Below, piece after piece: positions 7,538-14,582 of a DNA stretch of 43,234 bases. Within the stretch, counting starts at the first letter, position 1. Each line of letters begins with the position of its first letter. A model generated the notes under the pieces. It made no database searches. It was not told where the DNA came from and was given only the letters and a program-made list of their open reading frames with translations. The DNA comes from Levilactobacillus suantsaii. GTDB lineage: Bacteria; Bacillota; Bacilli; Lactobacillales; Lactobacillaceae. The stretch lies in the NCBI RefSeq assembly GCF_004115745.1, contig NZ_QXIL01000017.1, forward strand, positions 1-43,234. Reading direction: 5' to 3'. The translations under genes were made by a program, and so were the position numbers.

Positions 7538-8407
7538 TTATCTGCCGCTTGGCCGGGCCACTGACTGGGGCGCGAGGTGGGCGGCTAATTCCGCTTCCAT
7601 CGCCGGTACCGCCAGGACCTTCCCCGTCCAGAACTGAAAAGCCAAGGCTTCTTGCCAGATCAAACAGCCCCAACCGGTGTGGGTCTCACTTCCCTGCTGC
7701 GCCGCCTGAACTAAAAAGGGGCTCGTACGTACCAATGCGCTCCCATCCACAACGAGTTGTCCCGGGTGCAACTGCCGCATGATTGCTAAGGAAACTGGGT
7801 CGTCGGTACCTTGCGTCGCCTTAATTACCACGTCGGCTTGGGCGACGAGTCGAGCTAGGATGGTCGTCGCCGTAGCGAGATGCACCCGTAAGGTCCCGTC
7901 CATCATTTGGGCCAAGCCACTGAGCCACGTTGCTTGGCTAGCGTAACTGGCAGTTACTGGTACGATGACATCAATCTGCGAACAACCGGTATCTACGGCT
8001 GCCGCAATGATGGCCTGCCCCAAGGTCTCTGCTCCTAATACGACGAGTCGTCGACCGGTGACCTGTAACCCCCGCGCTCGTAGATCCTGAAACAGTCCCG
8101 CGCCCATTGTGTTGTCACCGACTAAACGGCCGTGGTCGTTGCGAACGGTGTTGACGATTTGCGTTTGTCGCGCCCGTAACGTTAAAGTATCTACCAAGGG
8201 CACCACTGCGCGCCTGAAGGGACCTGCCAAATTAACTCCCACTAGCCCCCGGCCACGAATGTCTGCCATTACAGCCGGTAATTTCCCAGGAACCACGGTA
8301 AACGTCTGGCAACGGGCCGCGCCCCAAGTCAGTATTTGTGGAAGCCAAGTTTCCTGGTGCGTCGCGTCCGTCAAAAGTCCAAATTGTACCATCTCGCTGT
8401 TTGTCAT
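7538..8407 (-). CDS. shikimate dehydrogenase-like protein lacking the catalytic Lys/Asp pair
   Basis: The 289-residue protein shares the shikimate dehydrogenase (AroE/YdiB) layout. GVNLAGPFRRAV (residues 57-68) matches the NVTxPxK motif, IVNTV (84-88) the AVNT strand, and DNTMGAGL (98-105) the NTDGxG motif. A Rossmann-like strand VVLGAETLGQAII and the C-terminal LIWQEALAFQFWTG also match. The catalytic Lys is Arg65 and the catalytic Asp is Met101. The usual SxS substrate serines at the N terminus are missing (GLLTDATHQE). Classical shikimate oxidation is therefore unlikely; a different substrate or a non-catalytic role is inferred. Shine-Dalgarno GAGAGGG precedes ATG. The gene is monocistronic and not next to aromatic pathway genes. 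Confidence 0.75.
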   Translation of the reverse strand: MTNSEMVQFGLLTDATHQETWLPQILTWGAARCQTFTVVPGKLPAVMADIRGRGLVGVNLAGPFRRAVVPLVDTLTLRARQTQIVNTVRNDHGRLVGDNTMGAGLFQDLRARGLQVTGRRLVVLGAETLGQAIIAAAVDTGCSQIDVIVPVTASYASQATWLSGLAQMMDGTLRVHLATATTILARLVAQADVVIKATQGTDDPVSLAIMRQLHPGQLVVDGSALVRTSPFLVQAAQQGSETHTGWGCLIWQEALAFQFWTGKVLAVPAMEAELAAHLAPQSVARPSGR

Positions 8408-8525
8408 AAAATCGCCCTCTCAATCCAATCGTAACCGCTGGTGATGCGTAGACGGATACGGACGATTCTTCAAATATCGGCGGATGAACCTGAGTCGCCC
8501 CCAAATATTAAGAAGAGTCACGCAG

Positions 8526-8683
8526 CTATTTACCCATCACCGCTGTGACTCTTCCGTAGATTTTACCTCCCGAAATGAACTGGTCACAGTTGTTGCGAAG
8601 CGTCGTGCCCGCAGCAACTGCCAGCACGACTACTGAAACCAGCTATAATATCGTTTCGATTGTCGTGCTGTCCAAGTCGTCAT
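8526..8683 (-). pseudogene. broken small membrane-peptide gene (candidate)
   Basis: A strong ribosome binding site (AAGGAG, 8693-8698) stands 9 nt before an ATG at 8683, but that frame stops after 17 codons at 8630. Another frame reads DDLDSTTIETIL, a stop, then a hydrophobic stretch VSVVVLAVAAGTT and a polar tail ending GRVTAVMGK at 8526. Together this looks like a short peptide with one membrane segment, interrupted by at least one frameshift and one stop. An inverted repeat, AAGAGTCAC/GTGACTCTT (about 8513-8555), overlaps its end. The rest of the 8408-8988 gap shows nothing else I can support. Confidence 0.35.
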
Positions 8684-8988
8684 AGTTAAAATCTCCTTAT
8701 AAAGTTAATGGTTACTTAATAATTGAAAGTTTACTCGTTTCTATAAAAAAGTCAAATTGATTTTTCAGTTTCTTCTATTAATATAGTTCTATTTGACTCC
8801 CCTACGATATTCTTTGCTAACCCCCAAATTCTGGAATCAATAACTAATCAAAAAAGTATCGCGTTTTTATAAAATCAATTTTATTCATGGGGACACTGCT
8901 AAATTCAGTGACCTTCCCTCACTAATAATCTGACCAACGCAACACTGATGATAATCTCCAAAGTGACCACTAACTAAGTCTCAACAAC

Positions 8989-9198
8989 TTATTTTGAACG
9001 GTGCCGGATAATTTGAAAGAAATCTACGACCAAAGTGACGTAGTAAAATAATGCCGCAATTACCGACAAAACCACGAAAATGTCTTGAATAATCCCAACA
9101 ATTCCGGCCGCGTGATTTTGCACATTAGTGTACCAAAAGTAGCTTGCTAAAACCGTCCAAAAAATGCCTCGAATAAAGCGCTTTAATTGGGTGCCCAC
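8989..9198 (-). CDS. small two-helix membrane protein of unknown function
   Basis: This 69-residue protein has two hydrophobic segments (about residues 9-24 and 32-56) and a basic C terminus (IIRHRSK). I place the start at GTG 9198 because AAAGGAGG lies 9 nt upstream. An in-frame ATG further upstream would place this Shine-Dalgarno inside the gene. I do not recognise the family. It lies alone between the broken peptide locus and the tRNA gene, with no clear operon partner. Confidence 0.6.
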   Translation of the reverse strand: MGTQLKRFIRGIFWTVLASYFWYTNVQNHAAGIVGIIQDIFVVLSVIAALFYYVTLVVDFFQIIRHRSK

Positions 9199-9342
9199 GG
9201 AAACAGACCTCCTTTCTCCTCTACCGTGCATAGTTTTCAACCTAAGGAAAGGATATGGTTCCATTATACGTCATTCACTCACCGAATAGTCCACTAGTTC
9301 AAAATAACCCGCCAGACTTCTCACCACCTCTACCTAGCCGCA

Positions 9343-9376
9343 CAAAAAAACCGCCACGTCTGTTTGACGTGACGGT
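9343..9376 (-). terminator. terminator following tRNA-Arg
   Basis: On the minus strand ACCGTCACGTC pairs with GACGTGGCGGT (one G-T pair) and is followed by TTTTTTTG. Confidence 0.8.
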
Positions 9377-9387
9377 CGGTTCATTCA

Positions 9388-9460
9388 TGACCCCACCCGG
9401 ACTCGAACCGGGATCATCCGCTTAGGAGGCGGGTGCCCTATCCAGTTGTGCTATAGGGCC
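9388..9460 (-). tRNA. tRNA-Arg, anticodon CCU
   Basis: The minus strand folds into a 73-nt cloverleaf. The acceptor GGCCCTA pairs with TGGGGTC with two G-T pairs. The T arm contains GGTTCGAGTCC, and the anticodon loop CTCCTAA carries CCT at plus positions 9424-9426. Discriminator A is at 9388, and CCA is not encoded. It reads the AGG codon. A single mismatch at the top of the anticodon stem (C-A) is possible. Confidence 0.93.
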
Positions 9461-9516
9461 AGTGTACAACCCGTGAGTTAATTTTGACACGGATTGTTTT
9501 AATTGTAAAGGACGGG

Positions 9517-10869
9517 TTAAGAGCGTTCCCGGTCGTGTTGGGCATCCCGGTCACGCCACTTTTTACGCATCCCCTTGTTTTTATTATGCCGATTCTTGTG
9601 CTTTTTGGACTTCTTGGGCGTTGGTGTCTCTTGGTGCGTGGCTGGGGCCTGCGCCGGTGAAGCCGTCACGGTTGGCGTCAATGAGTCGTGCGCCGGTCGC
9701 GTAGCTACCGTTCGTGCCGCCTGCGTCGCCGGTCGTACTTCGGCCCGAACCGCGGGCGTAGCGCTCGGCCGTTCCGTGGTCAACTGCCGGCCGGAAAAGT
9801 ACACAGAGACCAGGTCATAGTCCGTCTCGCGCAACAATTTCTTGAGGTCTCGCAAGTCATGGTCGTCACCAAGACTGATGACCTGGCCTGGTTCGCCCAT
9901 TCGCCCGGTCCGCCCCGCTCGGTGAACGTATTCGTTGATTGTGCTAGGCAGATCATAGTTGATGACGGCCGGTAGCTTCGGAATATCTAATCCTCGCGCC
10001 GCCACGTCCGTGGTCAGTAACAGACGAGTCCGTCCCTGGCGGAAGTCTTGGAGGGCCTTTTCCCGTTGGACTTGCCGTAAGTCACTGGTCAGGCTGGTCG
10101 CCGAAACGTGGTCGTGATAAAACTTAGTCGCCGTGTGCTTCAGCGTATTGGTCTGCTTGAAGAAGACCAATGCCCGAAAGTTGGGCACCGCCAGGAGGCG
10201 TTTCAACATCTGATCGCGCTTCCCCATCCCGACCTGTAAGAGGACGTGGCGGACATCGCCTTGGGTGTGGTCTTCCTGGCGCACGTCGATCCGCGTCACT
10301 TCTTGACCGAACCATTTCCCTAAATCACTCAAGATGGCCGTATCCGTCGCGGAAAAGAAGCCCAGTTGAACGTCGGCCGGAGCTGCTTGAGCCACAGCCC
10401 GGACCGTTTCTAAGGTGTCCCCAGTCAACAAGTCATCGGCTTCGTCCACAATGATCATCGAAATCAAGTGGACCTTGAGTTTACGGTCCTGAATCAGGTT
10501 CAGTAACCGACCTGGCGTCCCCACGACCACTTCGGGCCGCTTTTTAAGACGTTCGGTCTGCCGTTTAACGTTGGCGCCACCGGTCAAAGCGGCAACCTTT
10601 AAATTCAAAAGTTTGGCCCAATCACGCATCACCCGACTGGTTTGAATCGCCAGTTCCTGGGAAGGTTCTAAGACCAACAATTGGGTACCGTCGCCAGGCA
10701 GTAAGGTCGCCAAGGCAGGTAAAGTAAAGGCTACGGTCTTGCCCGACCCGGTCGGGGCCAACCCCAAAACGTTCTGGTCACTGGTCATGGGACCGTAAAC
10801 CGCCGCTTGAATCGCGGTGGGTTCCGTGTAGCCTAGGGCGCGAAAATGTGCTTGATACTGTTCTAACAT
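9517..10869 (-). CDS. DEAD-box ATP-dependent RNA helicase
   Basis: The 450-residue cytosolic RNA helicase remodels RNA duplexes in ribosome assembly or mRNA turnover. The RecA-like domains are complete: APTGSGKT (Walker A, residues 38-45), PTREL-like EPSQELA, TPGRLL, VDEADDLL (DEAD 142-145), SAT (173-175), DVAARGLDIP and HRAGRTGR (316-323). After about residue 375 comes a low-complexity Ala/Thr/Pro linker and a very basic tail (KKSKKHKNRHNKNK), typical of accessory RNA-binding extensions. It resembles Firmicute CshA/CshB-type helicases; I do not assign which. It is preceded by an oxidoreductase gene with an 18-nt gap on the same strand, so the two are likely cotranscribed. Confidence 0.92.
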   Translation of the reverse strand: MLEQYQAHFRALGYTEPTAIQAAVYGPMTSDQNVLGLAPTGSGKTVAFTLPALATLLPGDGTQLLVLEPSQELAIQTSRVMRDWAKLLNLKVAALTGGANVKRQTERLKKRPEVVVGTPGRLLNLIQDRKLKVHLISMIIVDEADDLLTGDTLETVRAVAQAAPADVQLGFFSATDTAILSDLGKWFGQEVTRIDVRQEDHTQGDVRHVLLQVGMGKRDQMLKRLLAVPNFRALVFFKQTNTLKHTATKFYHDHVSATSLTSDLRQVQREKALQDFRQGRTRLLLTTDVAARGLDIPKLPAVINYDLPSTINEYVHRAGRTGRMGEPGQVISLGDDHDLRDLKKLLRETDYDLVSVYFSGRQLTTERPSATPAVRAEVRPATQAARTVATRPAHDSLTPTVTASPAQAPATHQETPTPKKSKKHKNRHNKNKGMRKKWRDRDAQHDRERS

Positions 10870-10887
10870 AGTTGTTCCTCTTCTTTT

Positions 10888-11889
10888 CTAGTTTTCGTCG
10901 GCCGGAAAATATAAATTCGCTGAGACCCGTAAGTCGTACAAGACTTGGTTCACCTGTTGACTCCACCGCGACCAGCGCCGATAGTCGGCCGCATTCTGGG
11001 CGTCGTCCGGGTTTTGAAGCACCCGAGCGAAGTCGGCGACTTCTGGCAATAGTGGGTTAGCCAGCTCTGGCTCGGTCAGATCCGTCACGGTCCCATCAGC
11101 CGCATACGCGTGGACCTGGGTCACTTCACCAGCATCGTCCAGGGCTAAGGTCTCTTTCAACCCGTAAATCTCGGACCAGGCGTAAGCGTTACTGGTCTTA
11201 CCGAAGTTCACGGTCACGTCGAAGTCCCCGTAGCGTAAGATGGCAATCCCCTTGCCATCGGCACCGGTCGCAACTAACGTAGGAAAATAGGCCACGTGGG
11301 CTGGTTGACCAAACAACGCCACGGCCAAGTAAATGGGGTAGACTCCGAGATCTTGTAACGCCCCACCAGAAAATTCCTTGGTGAAGACGTTGGGCCGCTC
11401 GCCGGCTAAGACTTGGTCGTAGCGCGACGAATACTTCATATAGCTCAACGTGGCCCCTTGAACCGTCGGCAACGCGGCCACCGCTTTTTCCAAGGCATGG
11501 AAATTCGGGGTATGGACGTTGCGTGCCGCTTCTAATAAACGCACGTGGGGATGACGAGCCAGTTCCGCTAACAACGCCGTCATCTCACCCTGATTGCTCA
11601 CAGCGGGCTTTTCCACGATGACCGAGATATCTTGGCGAATCGCTGCTAGCGCCTGTTGAAAATGTAGACTGTTCGGGGAGGCCAGGTATACCACATCCAG
11701 GTCGGCTTCCGCCAACATGGTAGCATAGTCCGTATAAGTCGCCGCGGCATGATTCTTCTGGGCAAAAGTCGTCGCGGTCTCTGCATGCCGCGAGTATACC
11801 GCCGCTAAGTCGTATTGCTGTGATAATGCCAAGGCGTCAACCATCTGTTGCGTAATCCAATGGGTCCCAACTGTTCCGATCCGAATCAT
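10888..11889 (-). CDS. Gfo/Idh/MocA family NAD(P)-dependent oxidoreductase
   Basis: The 333-residue enzyme has an N-terminal Rossmann fold (IRIGTVGTHWIT, residues 2-13), the SPNSLHFQQ segment, and the family signature EKP (93-95) in VIVEKPA, whose Lys is normally catalytic. The C-terminal alpha/beta domain carries GGALQDLGVYPIY, typical of this family. Substrates are often sugars, inositols or dihydrodiols; this one cannot be predicted. Shine-Dalgarno GGAGGA lies 7 nt before ATG. It is probably the first gene of a two-gene unit with the DEAD-box helicase. Confidence 0.88.
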   Translation of the reverse strand: MIRIGTVGTHWITQQMVDALALSQQYDLAAVYSRHAETATTFAQKNHAAATYTDYATMLAEADLDVVYLASPNSLHFQQALAAIRQDISVIVEKPAVSNQGEMTALLAELARHPHVRLLEAARNVHTPNFHALEKAVAALPTVQGATLSYMKYSSRYDQVLAGERPNVFTKEFSGGALQDLGVYPIYLAVALFGQPAHVAYFPTLVATGADGKGIAILRYGDFDVTVNFGKTSNAYAWSEIYGLKETLALDDAGEVTQVHAYAADGTVTDLTEPELANPLLPEVADFARVLQNPDDAQNAADYRRWSRWSQQVNQVLYDLRVSANLYFPADEN

Positions 11890-12113
11890 GAGTCATTCCT
11901 CCAATACAAGTCTGAGTTGTGGGGGCAGCGACGCACGACCGTGACCACCCTCCCCACAGGTCATTATCTAGTCTTCCCTTATTCTACCAGTCCCCACCGC
12001 AAAGGCATAGTCAGCACCTTGTTTTTTCTTAAAAATGGAGAGGGTCTTGCGTGGTTTATCCCTTAAAACATGTTATATTTAGGGTAGACAATAGTTCAAA
12101 GGAGGGATTTCCG

Positions 12114-12497
12114 GTGAAAGGTCGAGAACTTGCACTATTTGGTATTTCACTACTTGCCGGACTAACTAGTGGCTTCTCACTTCGCAAAAAGCAACACGAT
12201 GAATCCAATGAGTCCCCGCTATTTTATGCGGGTACCTGGCAATTTGTGGACCCGTATAATCAGCGGCGCCACCAGTTAGAAATCAGCCCGAATCTGGATG
12301 TACACATCGATGGTCGGTCCCTGGAAGTCAACGTCAAGGGCCTCGACGACCACAAGCTGACGTTTCAAGATAAATTTGGGTATCACTTAGTCATCCGGGC
12401 CAATGAGCAACGGCCCATCTCGTTTTTTGATGAGGCTGACGATTGTACCTATACGGTACACCCCGTCGATAACTCGTCGTCCGCTCCGGCCCATTGA
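12114..12497 (+). CDS. DUF4828 domain protein
   Basis: The 127-residue protein has a short hydrophobic N terminus (ALFGISLLAGLTSGF) that could be a weak membrane anchor. The body, starting at YAGTWQFVDPYNQRRH and ending near FDEADDCTYTV, is a beta-rich unit that I recognise as the lactobacillar DUF4828 family. Function is unknown. The GTG start at 12114 is chosen because AAAGGAGGG precedes it at ideal distance. Starting at 12051 would include promoter-like sequence. It is transcribed alone towards the GH25-like gene and shares a bidirectional terminator with it. Confidence 0.75.
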   Translation: MKGRELALFGISLLAGLTSGFSLRKKQHDESNESPLFYAGTWQFVDPYNQRRHQLEISPNLDVHIDGRSLEVNVKGLDDHKLTFQDKFGYHLVIRANEQRPISFFDEADDCTYTVHPVDNSSSAPAH

Positions 12498-12518
12498 TGG
12501 CCTCACGCCCGTAAAACT

Positions 12519-12577
12519 CAAAACGGATCATCCACACGCCTAAATGCTGATTTGGACGTGCGGATGATCCGTTTTTG
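12519..12577. terminator. bidirectional terminator between convergent genes
   Basis: AAAACGGATCATCC pairs with GGATGATCCGTTTT, flanked by A-rich and T-rich sides, so it can serve both the DUF4828 gene and the GH25-like gene. Confidence 0.85.
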
Positions 12578-12579
12578 AT

Positions 12580-13350
12580 TTAGTCCTGTTGATAAAAGTG
12601 CACCCATTGCTGGTGTGAGCCGTTAAAGACCGTAAAACCCACGGCCTGCGACTGCCCATCTTGAGACAAGTGACCGTTAGCGTCGTATTCAATCAACGCC
12701 ACCCGGTCGCCATAGTGACCCAACTGGCTATTGGCGACCCATTCGGTTTGGTTGGGCAAAACGGGCCGCACAAACTGGGCCAAGACCGTGCGACTAGCAT
12801 AGACCACGACGCCTTGGTGATAGGTCCGTTCCAGCCTGGTGACGACTCGTTTGAGTTTCTGCCCCTGAGTGGCCATTCGTCGGTTACTACTGTTGTATTG
12901 ATCATAGTAACTGACCGCCACCATGATGGGCAGCCCTCCCGTCCTCTGGCCTACGGTTTGCTTAAAGTGAGCTACTTGCCGTTGCGCTGACGACGTGAAA
13001 CTAAACGTGTGCATCACACCCACTTTCAGGTCCGCTCCCTGAGCTCGCGAGTAGTTATTACTAAAATCATTATCACTATAGGTGGCCCCAGACGTGGCCT
13101 GGATGTAGACGAATTGATGGTGTTTGGCGAGCTGCTGAAAATCGAGGTAACCGCTCCCCTGATTGATAGTGACCCCCTGAACGGGATACTGATTAAGCTG
13201 GTTTTGCTGATTTTCCTGCCACGTTTGCCAGCCAAAGATGCCTAACGTGACCAAGACCACCAGCAACGCAAACCAGCCCACGTGCCGCCACCGTCGTTTC
13301 CGGCGTGCCGCACGAATGTAAATTGGTTGATAATCCCGTCGTTTCACCAT
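12580..13350 (-). CDS. membrane-anchored GH25 (lysozyme-fold)-like protein without the usual acidic pair
   Basis: The 256-residue protein has a basic cytosolic N terminus, one membrane helix (about residues 25-41) and an extracellular GH25-like domain. Fold cues are GVTINQGSGYLDFQQLAKHHQFVYI followed later by GVMHTFSF, GLPIMVAVSYYDQ and YASRTVLAQF, which line up with DVSxxQGxIDW, GxYHFxxF, the DxE strand and the later barrel strands. The usual Asp of DVS is replaced (VTIN, 60-63), and the DxE pair is AVS (145-147). Muramidase activity is therefore doubtful. It could bind wall polymers or be regulatory. ATG 13350 is preferred over the GTG six bases upstream. Confidence 0.65.
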   Translation of the reverse strand: MVKRRDYQPIYIRAARRKRRWRHVGWFALLVVLVTLGIFGWQTWQENQQNQLNQYPVQGVTINQGSGYLDFQQLAKHHQFVYIQATSGATYSDNDFSNNYSRAQGADLKVGVMHTFSFTSSAQRQVAHFKQTVGQRTGGLPIMVAVSYYDQYNSSNRRMATQGQKLKRVVTRLERTYHQGVVVYASRTVLAQFVRPVLPNQTEWVANSQLGHYGDRVALIEYDANGHLSQDGQSQAVGFTVFNGSHQQWVHFYQQD

Positions 13351-13399
13351 CGTCACCGTTCCCGTCTAACCACTTTGGTTTATTATACCATGTGGTGGC

Positions 13400-14269
13400 T
13401 TAGGGTTCTTCGCGAGTTCGTTCGATAACGTCTCTGACGTGCATCAAAACTGGTTGGGTCCGCGACGAACTGCGTAGGACCGTCATCATGAACAGACTAT
13501 CGAGAATGGCGATCTGTGAAATCAGGGAATACAAGCCCTCGGAACGATACTGGATCTCATCGGTCAACGACAGTAAGGTCACAGTCGCCGCCCGCGCCAA
13601 AGGTGAGCCACTGTAACTGGTAATCCCGATGATGGGAACCTCATTTTCCTTGAGGACCTTGACCAGTTGAATCGTTTCGTAGTTTTTTCCTGAATGGGAG
13701 ATGACCACGGCACAGTCATCCTTGGTCATTTTGGCTGCCTGCATCAACTGGATGTCATAATCCGGATGATAGGTCACCGTAAGTGACGTCCGCACAAACT
13801 TATGGTAGCCGTCTAGTGCTGCCACGGAGGACCCCCCGAGGCCGAAGAAAGCAACGTTCTTGGCGTTGATCAACTTTAATACGGCCCGGGCGATGTCCTT
13901 TTCACTTAGCGCATCGTTGGTCTCTTCTAGCGAGGCCATCGACGAATGAAACACCTTGTTGGCGATGACACCCAACGAGTCCCCCTCGCCTAATTCCTTG
14001 AAGAGCTTAGCCCCTTCCTTAGCGTCGACCACCACCACGTGCGCCAACTCCATGGTAAATTCCCGATAGTTGGCGTAACCTAACCGTTTGACGAAACGGG
14101 AGATCGATGCGGTCGACGCTCCGGCGGCACTGGCAAGCTCACGAATCGTCATCTCACTGACCGACGACGGACTGTTCAGCGCCAATTGCGCAATCCGTTT
14201 TTCCGTGGTCGAGAGACTATCATATTTCCCCCGTAGCTTACCCAATGCTGAACGTGCGATAACCACCAT
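13400..14269 (-). CDS. RpiR/MurR-family transcriptional regulator, likely of gluconate genes
   Basis: The 289-residue regulator has an N-terminal HTH_6 domain (residues about 5-80; MTIRELASAAGASTASISRFVKRLG holds the helix-turn-helix) and a C-terminal SIS sugar-phosphate-binding domain. FFGLGGSSVAALDGYHKF and AVVISHSGKNYETIQLV are the SIS signatures. It is divergent from gluconokinase, so 6-phosphogluconate is the likely effector (inference). ATG 14269 has AGGAAAGG upstream. A perfect 17-bp palindrome (14296-14312) lies before the gene, and the operator shared with gntP copy 1 lies at 14329-14343, so autoregulation plus control of gluconate genes is likely. Confidence 0.88.
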   Translation of the reverse strand: MVVIARSALGKLRGKYDSLSTTEKRIAQLALNSPSSVSEMTIRELASAAGASTASISRFVKRLGYANYREFTMELAHVVVVDAKEGAKLFKELGEGDSLGVIANKVFHSSMASLEETNDALSEKDIARAVLKLINAKNVAFFGLGGSSVAALDGYHKFVRTSLTVTYHPDYDIQLMQAAKMTKDDCAVVISHSGKNYETIQLVKVLKENEVPIIGITSYSGSPLARAATVTLLSLTDEIQYRSEGLYSLISQIAILDSLFMMTVLRSSSRTQPVLMHVRDVIERTREEP

Positions 14270-14295
14270 CACCTTTCCTGTTTTTAGAAATCTTT

Positions 14296-14312
14296 TTGTA
14301 AATATTTTACAA
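14296..14312. promoter_or_regulatory. perfect palindrome upstream of the RpiR gene
   Basis: TTGTAAA-TAT-TTTACAA has 7-bp perfect arms and lies 27 bp before the regulator start. On the minus strand it covers a plausible -10 (TAAAAT), so it could be an autoregulatory operator. Confidence 0.45.
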
Positions 14313-14320
14313 CACCCCAC

Positions 14321-14349
14321 TTGAAAAGTGAAACTTTTTTACATATAAT
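14321..14349 (+). promoter_or_regulatory. gluconokinase promoter with operator in the spacer
   Basis: TTGAAA (14321-14326) and a perfect TATAAT (14344-14349) are separated by 17 bp. The spacer contains TGAAACTTTTTTACA (14329-14343), nearly identical to the site in the gntP copy 1 promoter. A second imperfect palindrome, AAAAGT-GAA-ACTTTT (14324-14338), overlaps it. The resulting mRNA leader would be about 230 nt long. Confidence 0.65.
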
Positions 14350-14454
14350 AAACAGCGTTGCCTTTGGGAGCGTTTTTGTCTAAAATGGGCCGTAAGTCAC
14401 ATTTTGATGAGGGCCAACGCTTGCTTTTCAACAAACGACCCAGTACGCTATCTA

Positions 14455-14468
14455 TGATAACGTTTTCG
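14455..14468 (+). promoter_or_regulatory. cre-like site in the gluconokinase leader
   Basis: TGATAACGTTTTCG matches the cre consensus TGWAARCGNTTNCA at 12 of 14 positions. It sits downstream of the promoter, so CcpA could act as a roadblock. Confidence 0.4.
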
Positions 14469-14582
14469 TCATGGGAACGACGGTCTCCACTGACTGATAC
14501 CGAGAGTTTTTACCCGGTTGCGACGTCAAGGTACCGTAAGACGCTAGTGACTTAATCGAGTTACCACGAAAGGAAGAATTTT

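Noticed and set aside
12051-12113. N-terminal extension of the DUF4828 protein
   Set aside because: It would place AAAGGAGGG and promoter-like sequence inside the coding region; the GTG at 12114 is better supported.
14358-14555. 65-codon frame in the gluconokinase leader
   Set aside because: It starts with TTG without a Shine-Dalgarno and shows no protein-like features; treated as untranslated leader.
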